A stretch of DNA of 43,572 bases. Source: Thermoclostridium caenicola (GTDB taxonomy: Bacteria > Bacillota > Clostridia > DSM-8532). The stretch spans positions 1 through 43,572 of the forward strand of contig NZ_FQZP01000017.1 in the NCBI RefSeq assembly GCF_900142095.1, read 5' to 3'. The notes below the pieces were generated by a model. That model ran no database searches. It was not told where the DNA came from and worked only from the letters and a program-made list of their open reading frames with translations. The first letter of the stretch is position 1; each line of letters starts with the position of its first letter. A program made the translations under genes and the position numbers. Positions 25,458 through 34,199 of this stretch are shown in pieces.

Positions 25458-25952
25458 ATGCCGATTTGTCAGGTTTGCAAAAAAAGGGAAGCAACGGTTT
25501 TCCTGACACAGATCATCAATGGCAAGAAAACCGACATGTACATGTGCCGCCAGTGCGCCGGAGAGGGATACAAGATTGATTTGAACACGCTGATATCAGG
25601 CCTTTTGGGCCTCAGCTGGGGAGACGAGGAGATAGGAACCGCCACCCAGGTTGCCTGCGACCGCTGCGGGATGACGGTGGAGGAATTCAACAGAACGGGA
25701 AAGATGGGCTGCAGCCATTGCTACGATGTCTTCCGCGAGCCCATGAAGGTTCTGCTGAAACGCATCCAGGGAAATACGAGACACCAGGGAAAGGTTCCCG
25801 AAAGCTATGCGGCGGCCCACGCTGCCGAACTGGAGGTTGAAAAGCTGCAGCGGGAGCTTAGGGAATGCATCAGGGTGGAAAACTATGAAAGGGCCGCAGA
25901 GATCAGGGACAGAATCCGCCAGTTGCAATCAAGAAGGGGTGGACGGCAATGA
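25458..25952 (+). CDS. mcsA: McsA, activator of the McsB arginine kinase
   Basis: The protein is 164 residues. Four CxxC pairs (CQVC, CRQC, CDRC, CSHC) form zinc sites in the first half. A C-terminal UVR motif (EVEKLQRELRECIRVENYERAAEIRDRIRQL) can contact ClpC. McsA stimulates McsB and helps inactivate CtsR under stress. Start choice: ATG 25458 (MPICQVC) is ten bases after AGAAGGG; ATG 25449 is also in frame but sits almost on the site. The last bases overlap mcsB (ATGA, 4 bp). Confidence 0.95.
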   Translation: MPICQVCKKREATVFLTQIINGKKTDMYMCRQCAGEGYKIDLNTLISGLLGLSWGDEEIGTATQVACDRCGMTVEEFNRTGKMGCSHCYDVFREPMKVLLKRIQGNTRHQGKVPESYAAAHAAELEVEKLQRELRECIRVENYERAAEIRDRIRQLQSRRGGRQ

Positions 25953-26995
25953 AGCGGTGGTATATCGATAAGGGACCTGATTCCGATGTGGTGGTGAGCA
26001 CCAGGGTCCGGCTGGCGCGCAATTTCGAGGAGTATCCGTTCCCTTCCAGATGCAGCCGGGAACAGCAGCGGGAGATCATCCGAAAGACCGTGGAGGCCTT
26101 AACGGGGGATGACGCGGAGTTCAGAAGAGGCTTCACGGTGATAGATTTCAAGAACATGGACCTGAACGAGCGGCTGGTCTATGTGGAAAAGCGCCTTGTC
26201 AGCAAGGAGCTGGCTGCCTCGGACCAGGAAGTGGGGCTGATCCTGAGCAACGATGAACAGATCAGCATCATGATCAATGAGGAGGATCACCTGAGGATAC
26301 AGTGCCTGGCTGCGGGCATGCAGCTGGAAAAGGCCTCCGAGATATGCAACTATATCGACAACCTGTTGTCCCAGAAGATTGACTTCGCTTTCGACGACAC
26401 CTTCGGTTTTCTCACCAGTTGTCCCACCAATATCGGTACGGCCATCCGGGCATCCCTGATGCTGCATCTTCCCGCCCTCACCATGACGGGGCATATCAAC
26501 GCCCTGCTGGAGAATTGCGGGAAACTGGGCCTTTCGGTGAGAGGGCTGTATGGGGAGAATACGGAGGCACGCGGGTGCCTGTACCAGCTGTCAAACCAGA
26601 TCACCCTGGGCAAGAGCGAGCAGGATATCGTGATGAGCATGAAGACCATCGCATACCAGGTTACTGAGCAGGAGCGGCTTTTGCGCAGGGAGATGATGCA
26701 GCGGAACGGCCTGCAGATGGAAGACAAGATCATGCGATCCTACGGCATTTTGAAGTATGCCCGCACGCTGAGTTCCGAAGAAGCCATGGAAAGGCTTTCG
26801 GATGTGCGGTTCGGGATTTTTGCCGGATTGATCACCAACCTGGATGAGACCGATGTGAACGAAATGATGCTCCGGATTCAGGCGGGCAGCCTTCAGAAGT
26901 TCGCCGGGAGATCCCTGCGATCCGATGAAATGGAAGCTGTTCGCGCAAGTTATATCCGAAACCATATAGCCAAGAAGGATAAACGGTTTGATTGA
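25949..26995 (+). CDS. mcsB: McsB, protein arginine kinase
   Basis: The protein is 348 residues, with the guanido kinase catalytic fold. VVVSTRVRLARNFEEYPFP (about 14-32) binds phosphates, NDEQISIMINEEDHLRIQ (101-118) holds the catalytic acidic residues, and Cys158 in FLTSCPTNIGT is the conserved active-site cysteine. It phosphorylates arginine residues on damaged proteins, including CtsR, marking them for ClpCP. The start overlaps mcsA by 4 bp, so translation is coupled. Confidence 0.96.
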   Translation: MKRWYIDKGPDSDVVVSTRVRLARNFEEYPFPSRCSREQQREIIRKTVEALTGDDAEFRRGFTVIDFKNMDLNERLVYVEKRLVSKELAASDQEVGLILSNDEQISIMINEEDHLRIQCLAAGMQLEKASEICNYIDNLLSQKIDFAFDDTFGFLTSCPTNIGTAIRASLMLHLPALTMTGHINALLENCGKLGLSVRGLYGENTEARGCLYQLSNQITLGKSEQDIVMSMKTIAYQVTEQERLLRREMMQRNGLQMEDKIMRSYGILKYARTLSSEEAMERLSDVRFGIFAGLITNLDETDVNEMMLRIQAGSLQKFAGRSLRSDEMEAVRASYIRNHIAKKDKRFD

Positions 26996-27016
26996 TATTT
27001 ACAAAGAGGTGAAATC

Positions 27017-29464
27017 ATGATTTTCGGAAAATATACGAAAAAGGCGGAAACCGCGCTCATGCTGGCAAGGGAATGCGCTCTGTCCCTTGGCCATTCCTAT
27101 GTGGGAACCGAACATGTCCTGTGGGGACTGGCCAAGGAAGGGACCGGCATAGCCGCCAGCGTGCTGAGCCTCAATAATGTGACCCCCGAGGGCATCGGCC
27201 AGAAGATCCTGGAGCTCATAGGCCGGGGGGACGGTTCGACTGGTCCGGTTACCTACACGCCGAGGACCAAGAGGGTGCTGGAACTCAGTTATGCCGAGGC
27301 CAGGCGCATGGGTCAGAATTTCATCGGCACCGAGCATATCCTTATCGGGATCATGCGCGAGGGGGAGAGCGTGGCCGTCAGGATTCTCAATGAGCTGGGT
27401 GTGGATATCCGCAAGCTCTACGAGAGCATTATCTCCATGCTGACCGAGGACACTCCGGCAGCGGTCAATGCCAACAGACCGAAGGCCGTGGATGTGGAAA
27501 CGCCCACCCTGGATCAGTTCGGAAGGGATCTCACCGTCCTGGCCAGGGAAGGAAAGGTGGATCCGGTCATCGGCAGGGACAAGGAGATTGAACGGGTTAT
27601 CCAGATCCTAAGCCGCAGGACCAAGAACAACCCCTGCCTCATCGGCGAGCCCGGCGTGGGCAAAACGGCCATCTGTGAAGGCCTTGCCCAGAAGATCGTG
27701 GAGGGCAATGTGCCGGAGACCTTGAAGAACAAGCGGGTTGTGACCCTTGACCTTTCCTCCATGGTGGCCGGCGCAAAATACCGGGGTGAGTTCGAGGATC
27801 GCCTGAAGAAATCCATTGAGGAGATACGCAATGCCGGAAACGTGATCCTGTTTATCGATGAGCTGCATACCATTGTGGGTGCCGGCGCGGCGGAAGGCGC
27901 CATCGATGCCGCCAATATCCTCAAGCCCCTTCTGGCAAGGGGTGAAATCCAGATCATCGGCGCCACCACGCTGGATGAATATCGTAAGCATATCGAGAAG
28001 GATGCGGCCCTGGAGAGAAGGTTCCAGCCCATCACCGTCGGGGAGCCCACCGAGGAGGAAGCCATCGAAATCCTCAAGGGCATCCGCGACAAGTATGAAG
28101 CCCACCATTCGGTGAAGATAACCGACAAGGCCATTGAGGCGGCCGTCAGATTGTCTGCACGGTATATCAGCGATCGTTTCCTGCCGGACAAGGCCATTGA
28201 TTTGATCGATGAGGCTGCGTCCAAGGTAAGGCTCCGCTCCTTTACCGCACCGCCTGAGCTTAAGGAACTGGAAAGAAAGATGGAAGAGATCCACCAGATG
28301 AAGGAGGACGCCATCATCAGCCAGGAATTCGAGAAGGCGGCAGCCCTGAGGGATGAGGAAAACAAGCTGAAGGACGAGCTCAATTCCCGCATGGAAGCCT
28401 GGAAGATGAAGAACCAGCGGGATACCCAGGTGGTGACCGAGGACGAGATCGCCGAAATCATTGGTTCCTGGACCGGCATTCCGGTGGCCAAGCTCGCCCA
28501 GCAGGAGAGCGAACGGCTGAAGAACCTGGAAAGCGTCCTCCACCAGCGGGTGATCGGCCAGGAAGAGGCCGTGCGCGCCGTAGCCCGGGCAATCCGGCGG
28601 GGGCGTGTGGGATTGAAGGATCCCAAGCGTCCTGTGGGTTCCTTTATCTTCTGCGGACCCACCGGTGTGGGTAAGACCGAGCTGTCCAAGGCCCTGGCGG
28701 AAGCCCTGTTCGGGGACGAAAACCAGATGATCCGGATCGATATGTCCGAGTACATGGAAAAGCACAGCGTCTCGCGCCTGGTCGGTTCGCCGCCGGGTTA
28801 TGTGGGCTATGACGAGGGCGGACAGCTCACTGAAAAGGTGAGAAGAAAGCCCTACACGGTGGTCCTGTTTGATGAGATTGAAAAAGCCCATCCCGATGTT
28901 TTCAACATGCTCCTGCAGATCCTGGATGACGGCAGGCTTACCGATTCAACCGGCAGGACCGTTGACTTCAAGAACACGGTCATCATCATGACCTCCAATG
29001 TGGGTGCCAGGGATATTGTGGAGCCCAAGAAGGTGGGCTTCGGCGCAGCAGAGGAGAATGCTGCCAAGGACTATGAGGACATGAAGAAGAATGTGATGGG
29101 CGAGCTCAAGAAGACCTTCCGTCCGGAGTTTTTGAACCGCGTGGACGAGATCATCGTCTTCCATCCGCTGAACCGCGATGAAATCAAGCGGATTGCCCAA
29201 TTGATGCTGGATGAAGTCGCCAAGCGGATGAAGGGCAGAAACATCACGGTCACCTATACCGAAGCCGCGAAGGATTATATTGCGGAAAAAGGCTATGACA
29301 AGACATATGGTGCCCGCCCGCTGAAGCGGACCATCCAGGAGATGGTGGAGGATAAGCTGGCCGAGGAGATCCTGGACGGCAAGGTCAAGGAAGGCGATAC
29401 GGTGAACCTGGATTTCGAGAATGGCCAGTTGGTCTTCAGAATTCCGGGGGCAGCGACCTTCTGA
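27017..29464 (+). CDS. clpC: ClpC, AAA+ unfoldase
   Basis: The protein is 815 residues. The double Clp N-domain (about 1-145) starts [19 protein letters not shown]. The first AAA+ module has Walker A GEPGVGKT (about 209-216) and sensor-region [15 protein letters not shown] middle domain with a UVR-like helix ([20 protein letters not shown]) is the McsA/MecA docking part. The second AAA+ module has GPTGVGKTE (about 548) and [16 protein letters not shown]. It unfolds substrates, including arginine-phosphorylated ones, and feeds them to ClpP. A site AAAGAGGTG precedes the ATG; 21 bp separate it from mcsB. Confidence 0.97.
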   Translation: MIFGKYTKKAETALMLARECALSLGHSYVGTEHVLWGLAKEGTGIAASVLSLNNVTPEGIGQKILELIGRGDGSTGPVTYTPRTKRVLELSYAEARRMGQNFIGTEHILIGIMREGESVAVRILNELGVDIRKLYESIISMLTEDTPAAVNANRPKAVDVETPTLDQFGRDLTVLAREGKVDPVIGRDKEIERVIQILSRRTKNNPCLIGEPGVGKTAICEGLAQKIVEGNVPETLKNKRVVTLDLSSMVAGAKYRGEFEDRLKKSIEEIRNAGNVILFIDELHTIVGAGAAEGAIDAANILKPLLARGEIQIIGATTLDEYRKHIEKDAALERRFQPITVGEPTEEEAIEILKGIRDKYEAHHSVKITDKAIEAAVRLSARYISDRFLPDKAIDLIDEAASKVRLRSFTAPPELKELERKMEEIHQMKEDAIISQEFEKAAALRDEENKLKDELNSRMEAWKMKNQRDTQVVTEDEIAEIIGSWTGIPVAKLAQQESERLKNLESVLHQRVIGQEEAVRAVARAIRRGRVGLKDPKRPVGSFIFCGPTGVGKTELSKALAEALFGDENQMIRIDMSEYMEKHSVSRLVGSPPGYVGYDEGGQLTEKVRRKPYTVVLFDEIEKAHPDVFNMLLQILDDGRLTDSTGRTVDFKNTVIIMTSNVGARDIVEPKKVGFGAAEENAAKDYEDMKKNVMGELKKTFRPEFLNRVDEIIVFHPLNRDEIKRIAQLMLDEVAKRMKGRNITVTYTEAAKDYIAEKGYDKTYGARPLKRTIQEMVEDKLAEEILDGKVKEGDTVNLDFENGQLVFRIPGAATF

Positions 29465-29499
29465 TGTTATCCTGTAACGACTGGTTTGAAAAATGAAAG

Positions 29500-29545
29500 G
29501 ACGGTTTCCGCCGTTCACAGCAACAGCGGGAACCGTCTTTTTTTA
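29500..29545 (+). terminator. Terminator of the ctsR-clpC operon
   Basis: A perfect 12-bp stem, GACGGTTTCCGC (29500-29511) against GCGGGAACCGTC with one wobble-type pair (29526-29537), is followed by seven T's. Confidence 0.92.
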
Positions 29546-30113
29546 TTTGCATGTCATTGCCGGCGTGTCAGCGCAGCGCGGCAATCTCATTACGCCCGCA
29601 AGCCGTACCTTTGTTGTCATTGCGAGTCATGCGTAAGCGATGCGAGGTAATCTCTGTGGCCGGGAGCCCGTAAAGCCCGGCCGCTGTGCTGCACGGCTGC
29701 AAAACATCTGCTGTTCGAATGGGGGTCGGCTGAACTCGCTTCGCTCAAACAGCAGCCGCCCTGATCCCATTCTCACAGGATGTTTTGGCGCCTTATCGCA
29801 ATGCGTCCTTAACCTTTACGGGCTCCCTTCGATCAGGTGTCATTGCGAGCAAGCAAAGCAAGCGTGGCAATCTCATGACACCCGCAAAAGTCATACCTGT
29901 TCTGTCATTGCGAGCACCGCGCAAGCGGGGCGTGGCAATCTCTATATGCCTATGGTTAGCCCAGGAAGCCACTTGGATTGCTTTGTCGCTGGCGCTCCTC
30001 GCAATGACTCAAAAGCCATAGCCCAGCGGGATTATACCATGGCATTGCGAGTGGAGCGTCAACGCAGCGGTAATCCTGCGGGCAATGGCATAGGATAGGA
30101 CGGAGGTGATGAC
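29546..30113. repeat. Gene-free cluster of short dispersed repeats (CATTGCGAG type)
   Basis: Six copies of a 35-40 bp imperfect palindromic repeat are packed into about 530 bp. Each runs from GTCATTGCGAGC-like to GCGTGGCAATCTC-like ends. By eye they lie at 29553-29590, 29616-29655, 29839-29875, 29904-29943, 29975-30009 (inverted) and 30042-30076 (diverged). Similar CATTGCGAG...GCAATC repeats occur in many unrelated bacterial genomes as short non-coding palindromes. No believable gene lies here; the frames that cross it are made of the repeat itself. A long foldback sits between copies 2 and 3. Confidence 0.8.
29662..29827. repeat. Long imperfect foldback (166 bp)
   Basis: Nested complementary blocks meet in order around one centre. 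GGGAGCCCGTAAAG (29662-29675) pairs perfectly with 29814-29827, AAAACATC (29701-29708) with GATGTTTT (29779-29786), AATGGG (29718-29723) with CCCATT (29766-29771), and CGGCTG (29727-29732) with CAGCCG (29753-29758). This order is what a MITE-like element or one long structured RNA would show. No transposase is present. Confidence 0.7.
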
Positions 30114-30311
30114 ATGTACAAGCCCAAATACCAGGAGGAATATGAGAAGGAAATGGATCGGGAATACGCCCGGGCAGCGGCCAGGGATGCCATAGAGGCG
30201 GAGAAAAGCAGAAAGAAGCAGGAAAAGCAGACAAAACTGGCTCTCATTCAGACCGTTGTGTTCGGGATCTGCCTGCTCATCGGTTATCTCGTGATAAGGA
30301 GCTTCTTCTGA
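30114..30311 (+). CDS. Small C-tail-anchored membrane protein, unknown function
   Basis: The protein is 65 residues. It starts MYKPKYQEEYEKEMDREYARAAARDA, a highly charged, probably helical stretch to about residue 40, and ends in one membrane span (about 42-63, LALIQTVVFGICLLIGYLVI). The ribosome binding site GGAGGTGATG is near perfect, so it is likely made. No family is recognised. It sits alone between the repeat cluster and the rplM promoter, with no clear promoter of its own. Confidence 0.7.
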   Translation: MYKPKYQEEYEKEMDREYARAAARDAIEAEKSRKKQEKQTKLALIQTVVFGICLLIGYLVIRSFF

Positions 30312-30423
30312 TAGGGCCTGAAACGAAAAATGGAACGGCAAACGAAATCGGGAGAGAATAACAGAAAAAAAGAGATATTGAGTGAGCTAGAGAGAGATAT
30401 ATGAAAATTAACGGGTATAGTTC

Positions 30424-30452
30424 TTGACAAGCTGGAACCGCCTGTATAAAAT
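30424..30452 (+). promoter_or_regulatory. rplM-rpsI promoter
   Basis: TTGACA (30424-30429) and TAAAAT (30447-30452) are 17 bp apart, about 115 bp before rplM. The leader that follows contains a small CGGG-ATAA-CCCG stem (about 30527-30538) near the ribosome binding site. Firmicute rplM genes often carry an autoregulatory L13 leader; whether this one fits that RNA family needs a covariance search. Confidence 0.75.
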
Positions 30453-30458
30453 ATAAAA

Positions 30459-30483
30459 CGCCGCCTGTTGCGGCGGTTTTTTT
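30459..30483 (+). terminator. Hairpin with T-tract at the predicted rplM transcript start
   Basis: CGCCGC (30459-30464) pairs with GCGGCG (30470-30475), then seven T's (30477-30483). It can end transcripts from the small upstream gene. Because the predicted rplM start point falls on its 5' arm, it would be incomplete in rplM messages started there. Confidence 0.7.
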
Positions 30484-30565
30484 GCGTAAATGACGGGCAG
30501 ATCCCCTGGTGTTATCGTTAAACGAGCGGGATAACCCGAAAATATAGGAATAGGGAGGGTAACTC

Positions 30566-31000
30566 ATGAAGACATTTATGGCAAAAGCGGGAGAGGTCGA
30601 GAAGAAATGGTATGTAGTCGATGTCCAGGGCAAGGTTCTCGGCCGCGCTGCCAGCGAGGTTGCGAAGATTCTTCGCGGAAAGCATAAGCCGCAGTATACG
30701 CCCCATGTTGATACGGGTGATTATGTCATCGTGATCAATGCAGACAAAGTGGTATTGACAGGAAAGAAACTGGATCAGAAGGTCTACAGGCGCCATACCG
30801 GCTGGATAGGCAATCTGAAGGAAATCAAATACAGACGTTTTCTGGAAACCAGGCCTGAACGCGTATTTGAACTGGCAGTCAAGAGAATGCTTCCCAGCAA
30901 CAGCCTGGGGCGGAAAATGTTCAAGAAACTCAAGGTTTATGCCGGAGACAAGCACAACCACCAGGCTCAGAAACCCGAAGTGCTTGAGCTCAACATATAA
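30566..31000 (+). CDS. rplM: 50S ribosomal protein L13
   Basis: The protein is 144 residues, full length. It begins [27 protein letters not shown] and contains [24 protein letters not shown], the [11 protein letters not shown] turn and the late [21 protein letters not shown] block, all L13 hallmarks. It binds 23S rRNA early in large-subunit assembly. The ATG follows AGGGAGG. It is paired with rpsI 22 bp downstream, the universal order. Confidence 0.98.
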   Translation: MKTFMAKAGEVEKKWYVVDVQGKVLGRAASEVAKILRGKHKPQYTPHVDTGDYVIVINADKVVLTGKKLDQKVYRRHTGWIGNLKEIKYRRFLETRPERVFELAVKRMLPSNSLGRKMFKKLKVYAGDKHNHQAQKPEVLELNI

Positions 31001-31022
31001 TGGATGAGGGGAGGATTCTTTA

Positions 31023-31415
31023 ATGGCTAAAGTACAGTATTACGGCACAGGCAGAAGAAAGAAGTCCGTTGCCAGGGTCAGGCTTGTTCCGGGCAATGGT
31101 AATTTCACCATAAATGACAGAAACATTGATGATTACTTCGGACTGGAGACCCTTAAGGTTATCTGCAACCAGCCCCTGGTTCTGACCGAAACCGTTGGCA
31201 AGTTCGATGTGCTGGTTAACGTTAAGGGTGGTGGATTCACCGGTCAGGCCGGCGCAATCCGTCATGGTGTTGCCAGAGCTCTGCTCAAGGTGGATGAAGC
31301 CTACAGGTCGGCGCTCAAGAAGGCCGGTTTCCTGACCCGCGATCCGAGAATGAAGGAAAGAAAGAAGTACGGTCTCAAAAAGGCCCGTCGCGCTCCCCAG
31401 TTCTCCAAGAGATAA
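31023..31415 (+). CDS. rpsI: 30S ribosomal protein S9
   Basis: The protein is 130 residues, full length. It starts [21 protein letters not shown], has [20 protein letters not shown] in the middle and ends with the basic tail [12 protein letters not shown], whose last residues reach the tRNA anticodon in the P site. AGGGGAGG precedes the ATG. It shares the rplM message and is closed by a terminator. Confidence 0.98.
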   Translation: MAKVQYYGTGRRKKSVARVRLVPGNGNFTINDRNIDDYFGLETLKVICNQPLVLTETVGKFDVLVNVKGGGFTGQAGAIRHGVARALLKVDEAYRSALKKAGFLTRDPRMKERKKYGLKKARRAPQFSKR

Positions 31416-31441
31416 CGGGTATTCAGGCAAATATGCATGGA

Positions 31442-31468
31442 AGAGCTGCAGAAATGCGGCTCTTTTTA
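31442..31468 (+). terminator. rpsI terminator
   Basis: AGAGCTGCA (31442-31450), GAAA loop, TGCGGCTCT (31455-31463) with one wobble pair, then TTTT. Confidence 0.85.
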
Positions 31469-31480
31469 GTTTTATATCAA

Positions 31481-31539
31481 ATTCTTCAATAAATGTTGGG
31501 ATGCCGAAGGATGAAAGCTTCGGATTCCAACATTTTTTT
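31481..31539. repeat. Hairpin repeat, copy A (similar to 43149-43208)
   Basis: AAATGTTGG (31491-31499) pairs with CCAACATTT (31527-31535), and an inner CCGAAG pairs with CTTCGG. The same stem, loop layout and flanks (TTCT...ATAAATGTTGGG...CTTCGGA..CCAACATTTTTT) recur at 43149-43208 just before the ISL3 transposase. It may be an IS end, a MITE, or a mobile terminator. Confidence 0.7.
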
Positions 31540-31631
31540 ATCAGACAAGAATGCCTGGTATTTGAATCCAACCGTCATAGGTTCAAGTACCTTTGGTGGT
31601 TTTCATAGGTGCAAAAATCAATGGCAAACGC

Positions 31632-31661
31632 TGGAAAGAGAATGCCTTTCCGTTGTATAAT
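31632..31661 (+). promoter_or_regulatory. Possible promoter of the lipoprotein at 31740
   Basis: TATAAT (31656-31661) with TGGAAA (31632-31637) 18 bp upstream, about 80 bp before the start codon. Between this promoter and hairpin copy A the 31540-31631 bases show no gene. Confidence 0.55.
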
Positions 31662-31739
31662 ATGTCTGATCCCATGAAACAAGCTTCAGGAGCGGGTTTA
31701 ATGGAAATTCATAAAATTTTATGACAAGGAAGTGAGTCT

Positions 31740-32891
31740 ATGCATCTGAGGAAAATTGCAGCTGTTTTGCTTGGTTTATCCATGTTGCTGACGGGCTGTT
31801 CGGAAGAACCCGCGGCAAAGGCTGATTCCATGGAGGAAGCGTCTGCAGGTGTCCAGACCGAAGCCCAGGAGCAGGAATCAACCGCAGAACCCGTCACTGA
31901 CGGCGTTTCCGACGGGGGCAATATTTCTGAAAATGCGGATGATACGCCTGTACCGGAGATTGCTGCCGAAGCGGCCGGAGAAGAGGCGGGCAGCGGTGTG
32001 ATAGAGTTTATCCCGATGGCCCAGCTGCCGGATCTCAATATGGACCCACAAACGCCGTTTACCGTAAACGACATTTATTACACCAGCATCCTCACCCCGG
32101 TTTATCATGAGAACTACAGGTATCAGATCCGGGAGTTTACCAAGCGCCCGGCCAGGCTGGTCATCGACATCGGCAACACGGGAAGCACCGATCTTGTCAT
32201 AACCGATGAAAACATGTTCTACTCCATTTTGGATGAAGAAGGCAATGAGGCTGCCGGATCCAAGGTGCAGGGAGCCCCTGTCACCATTGCCCCCGGCGAG
32301 ATCAGGCGCGTGGTTGTAACCGCTCAACACCCGGATGCGGGCCTTGTATTCCTGGATTTCGGCGGCATGTCCCACACCGTCGGCCATCCCTTCTATTTCC
32401 CCACCCTGGATGATGCCGTGGATGTGACCGACACCACCCCATACTACAAGTACGGATACATCTTGGAAGATGAAAACGGCAATCCTTTCCGCATAGCCCA
32501 GCATTTCAAGCAGGTCATTGGTAACGGGAAAGCCAAGATGACAGCCTGTAACCTGATGATCCTGGAAAACGGGAAGATTGGCCCTATCGACAAGGGTGAC
32601 GGTTTCCTGGCGGCGGTCAAGGTCAAGATAGCCAATACCTCCGATGAGGTTATGACCATCGACCAGCTGCTCGTCTCCGGGGGCGGGCTCTCCGGCGTGG
32701 AGTTCACTGAGAAGGATATGGCCCTTCTGGGTGACAGAGCCCTGCCTTATACCATCGAGCCCAGAACTATTGTGGAAGGATGGATTCCCTTCAGGGTCAG
32801 GGATGGACGGGATCCTTACGGCATCGTCTTCCGCACCAGCCACGGCGGTTTCGTTCTGGAAGCCATGCATAGTTACCCTGTTTACTATTAA
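31740..32891 (+). CDS. Lipoprotein of unknown function with two beta-sandwich-like regions
   Basis: The protein is 383 residues. Signal peptide MHLRKIAAVLLGLSMLLTGC places the lipid on Cys20. An acidic, low-complexity linker (about 22-85, rich in E, A, T) leads to two segments that look like immunoglobulin-type sandwiches. One has RLVIDIGNTGSTDLVITDENMFYSIL plus ITIAPGEIRRVVV-like strands (about 140-210). The second (about 245-380) has AAVKVKIANTSDEVMTIDQLL and WIPFRVRDG. The pattern resembles DUF4352/DUF5067-type exported proteins, but no confident family is assigned. Start: ATG after AAGGAAGTGAG. Single gene with its own promoter and terminator. Confidence 0.8.
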   Translation: MHLRKIAAVLLGLSMLLTGCSEEPAAKADSMEEASAGVQTEAQEQESTAEPVTDGVSDGGNISENADDTPVPEIAAEAAGEEAGSGVIEFIPMAQLPDLNMDPQTPFTVNDIYYTSILTPVYHENYRYQIREFTKRPARLVIDIGNTGSTDLVITDENMFYSILDEEGNEAAGSKVQGAPVTIAPGEIRRVVVTAQHPDAGLVFLDFGGMSHTVGHPFYFPTLDDAVDVTDTTPYYKYGYILEDENGNPFRIAQHFKQVIGNGKAKMTACNLMILENGKIGPIDKGDGFLAAVKVKIANTSDEVMTIDQLLVSGGGLSGVEFTEKDMALLGDRALPYTIEPRTIVEGWIPFRVRDGRDPYGIVFRTSHGGFVLEAMHSYPVYY

Positions 32892-33043
32892 ACGGGCATT
32901 CAGCTTCCCGCTCGCCCAAATCCCATACGTTTCTGTTACCAGGACGATGCTCCAGGCCAGCGGGCAGGGTTCATATCATGCATGCGCATGTTTTGGCTGG
33001 ACGGGAAGGATAAGCGCTCATTAATGGCGTAAAGGCAGAATTT

Positions 33044-33080
33044 GAAAGCCGCTTGCCGGAAAAGGCAAGCGGCTTTTCAT
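33044..33080 (+). terminator. Terminator downstream of the lipoprotein gene
   Basis: GAAAGCCGCTTGCC (33044-33057) pairs with GGCAAGCGGCTTTTC (33064-33078) around a 6-nt loop, with T's inside the 3' arm. A-rich sequence on the other side lets it serve the converging deacetylase gene too. The 32892-33043 stretch shows no gene. Confidence 0.8.
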
Positions 33081-33148
33081 TAATATTCCGAGTTATTTGA
33101 TGCGGCAGGAAATGGCTTTACAGGCTACCGGAAATGGATGCGCGCGGC

Positions 33149-33988
33149 TCACGCGATCTCCAGGGTTTCACCCGGGCCTATCTCATAGAGCCTGCCGTCG
33201 CATTCAAACCAGAGCCTTCTTGCGCCGGGATTCCTGACGCGTGTGCTCTCCACACTGAACTGGAGCCGGTTGAAATCATCCACATAGTCATATACCTCGA
33301 TATTGGTAGCGTACCAGATGTCCTCCCGGCCGCCCATGTAGGAAGCGAACTCCTCTATGACATGCCAGTTGTTGTTGGCCTCAAACTCATAGCTGTGTCC
33401 CCACAGGTAAAAGAGCCAGGGGGCATGGCGGGGACTTTCTTCGGCAAACTGCTTCGCCAGGGGCATCAGCGCTTCGGAATCATGGTGGCAGGTTGGTTTA
33501 AGCCGCAGCCAGTCCGTTGGCAGATTGAAACTGTGGGAAGATTCCACGGTCCTGGCATAGACGATGCCGCATGCTTTAATGGTTTCCACCACGCTGTCGC
33601 TGTATGTACCGTAGGGATAGGCCATGCCGCGGACAATGGTACCAAACTGCCTTTCCAGATTTTCCCTGTCCTTGATGATCTCCCTGGCCACCATGGCCGG
33701 AGGCAGCTGCTCGAGAAAGGGATGGGTCAGGGCATGGACCGCTATCTCTTGCCCGGAATTCAGGAATGTTTCGGTGACCTGCCTTTCTGTCATCCTGCGA
33801 TGGATCTGGCCTTTGGGATAGACTGTGCCTTCCGGGGCATACAGTCCGCTGTTGAGGTTAAAGGTGCCCTTAAGTCCGTGCCTGTTCATGATTTCAACCA
33901 GGCGCATATCCTGCTCCACGCCGTCGTCATAGCTAAGGGTAAGAGCCTTTGCCCTGCCCTGAGGGAACCTGAGAAAAATGCTGGCCAT
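33149..33988 (-). CDS. Polysaccharide deacetylase (NodB) family protein
   Basis: The protein is 279 residues. It has the NodB catalytic set: Asp21-Asp22 in LTLSYDDGV, the metal-binding His85 and His89 in EIAVHALTHPFL, and RGMAYPYGTYSD. NodB-fold enzymes remove N-acetyl groups from chitin, peptidoglycan or similar sugars using a metal. There is no signal peptide or membrane span, so it is probably cytoplasmic, unlike most cell-wall deacetylases. The last about 60 residues form a beta-rich C-terminal region (LQFSVESTRVRNPGARRLWFECDG). The ATG at 33988 follows AAAGGGGG. Lone gene. Confidence 0.9.
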   Translation of the reverse strand: MASIFLRFPQGRAKALTLSYDDGVEQDMRLVEIMNRHGLKGTFNLNSGLYAPEGTVYPKGQIHRRMTERQVTETFLNSGQEIAVHALTHPFLEQLPPAMVAREIIKDRENLERQFGTIVRGMAYPYGTYSDSVVETIKACGIVYARTVESSHSFNLPTDWLRLKPTCHHDSEALMPLAKQFAEESPRHAPWLFYLWGHSYEFEANNNWHVIEEFASYMGGREDIWYATNIEVYDYVDDFNRLQFSVESTRVRNPGARRLWFECDGRLYEIGPGETLEIA

Positions 33989-34016
33989 CTGTCATTACCC
34001 CCTTTATGCCAACTCT

Positions 34017-34046
34017 GTTATATCAATTGCTTTTTAGCCATGTCAA
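34017..34046 (-). promoter_or_regulatory. Promoter of the NodB-family gene
   Basis: On the minus strand TTGACA (34046-34041) and TATAAC (34022-34017) have 18-bp spacing, just 29 bp before the start codon. Confidence 0.75.
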
Positions 34047-34121
34047 GCAGGGCCGAACAGATATCCGGCACCGGATGCGACAATATTCGACAAAGATACT
34101 CAGGAAACGACATTGCCTGTA

Positions 34122-34150
34122 TTGTGGGGCCATAGGTGTTATCGTATAAT
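34122..34150 (+). promoter_or_regulatory. Promoter of the second chemoreceptor gene
   Basis: TTGTGG (34122-34127) and TATAAT (34145-34150) with 17-bp spacing, 50 bp before the start codon. No sigma-D type element was found here. Confidence 0.6.
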
Positions 34151-34199
34151 GGAAACATCAAGTTGCTTCACAGTTACAGCAAGCCAAGGGGGGGCTGAT

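Noticed and set aside
27514-28891. Long minus-strand open frames (over 400 codons) opposite clpC
   Set aside because: They are mirror frames of a strongly coding plus-strand gene, with no ribosome binding site, no family likeness and overlapping frames of equal length.
29553-30076. CRISPR array
   Set aside because: The repeats vary in length and orientation, spacing is irregular and no cas gene is present.
29640-30098. Open frames across the repeat cluster
   Set aside because: Their sequence is made from the palindromic repeats and the foldback; no protein-like pattern or start signal.
33134-34135. Plus-strand frame of 333 codons opposite the NodB-family gene
   Set aside because: The minus strand carries the complete catalytic motifs and a clear promoter; the plus frame has no start signal or recognisable domain.
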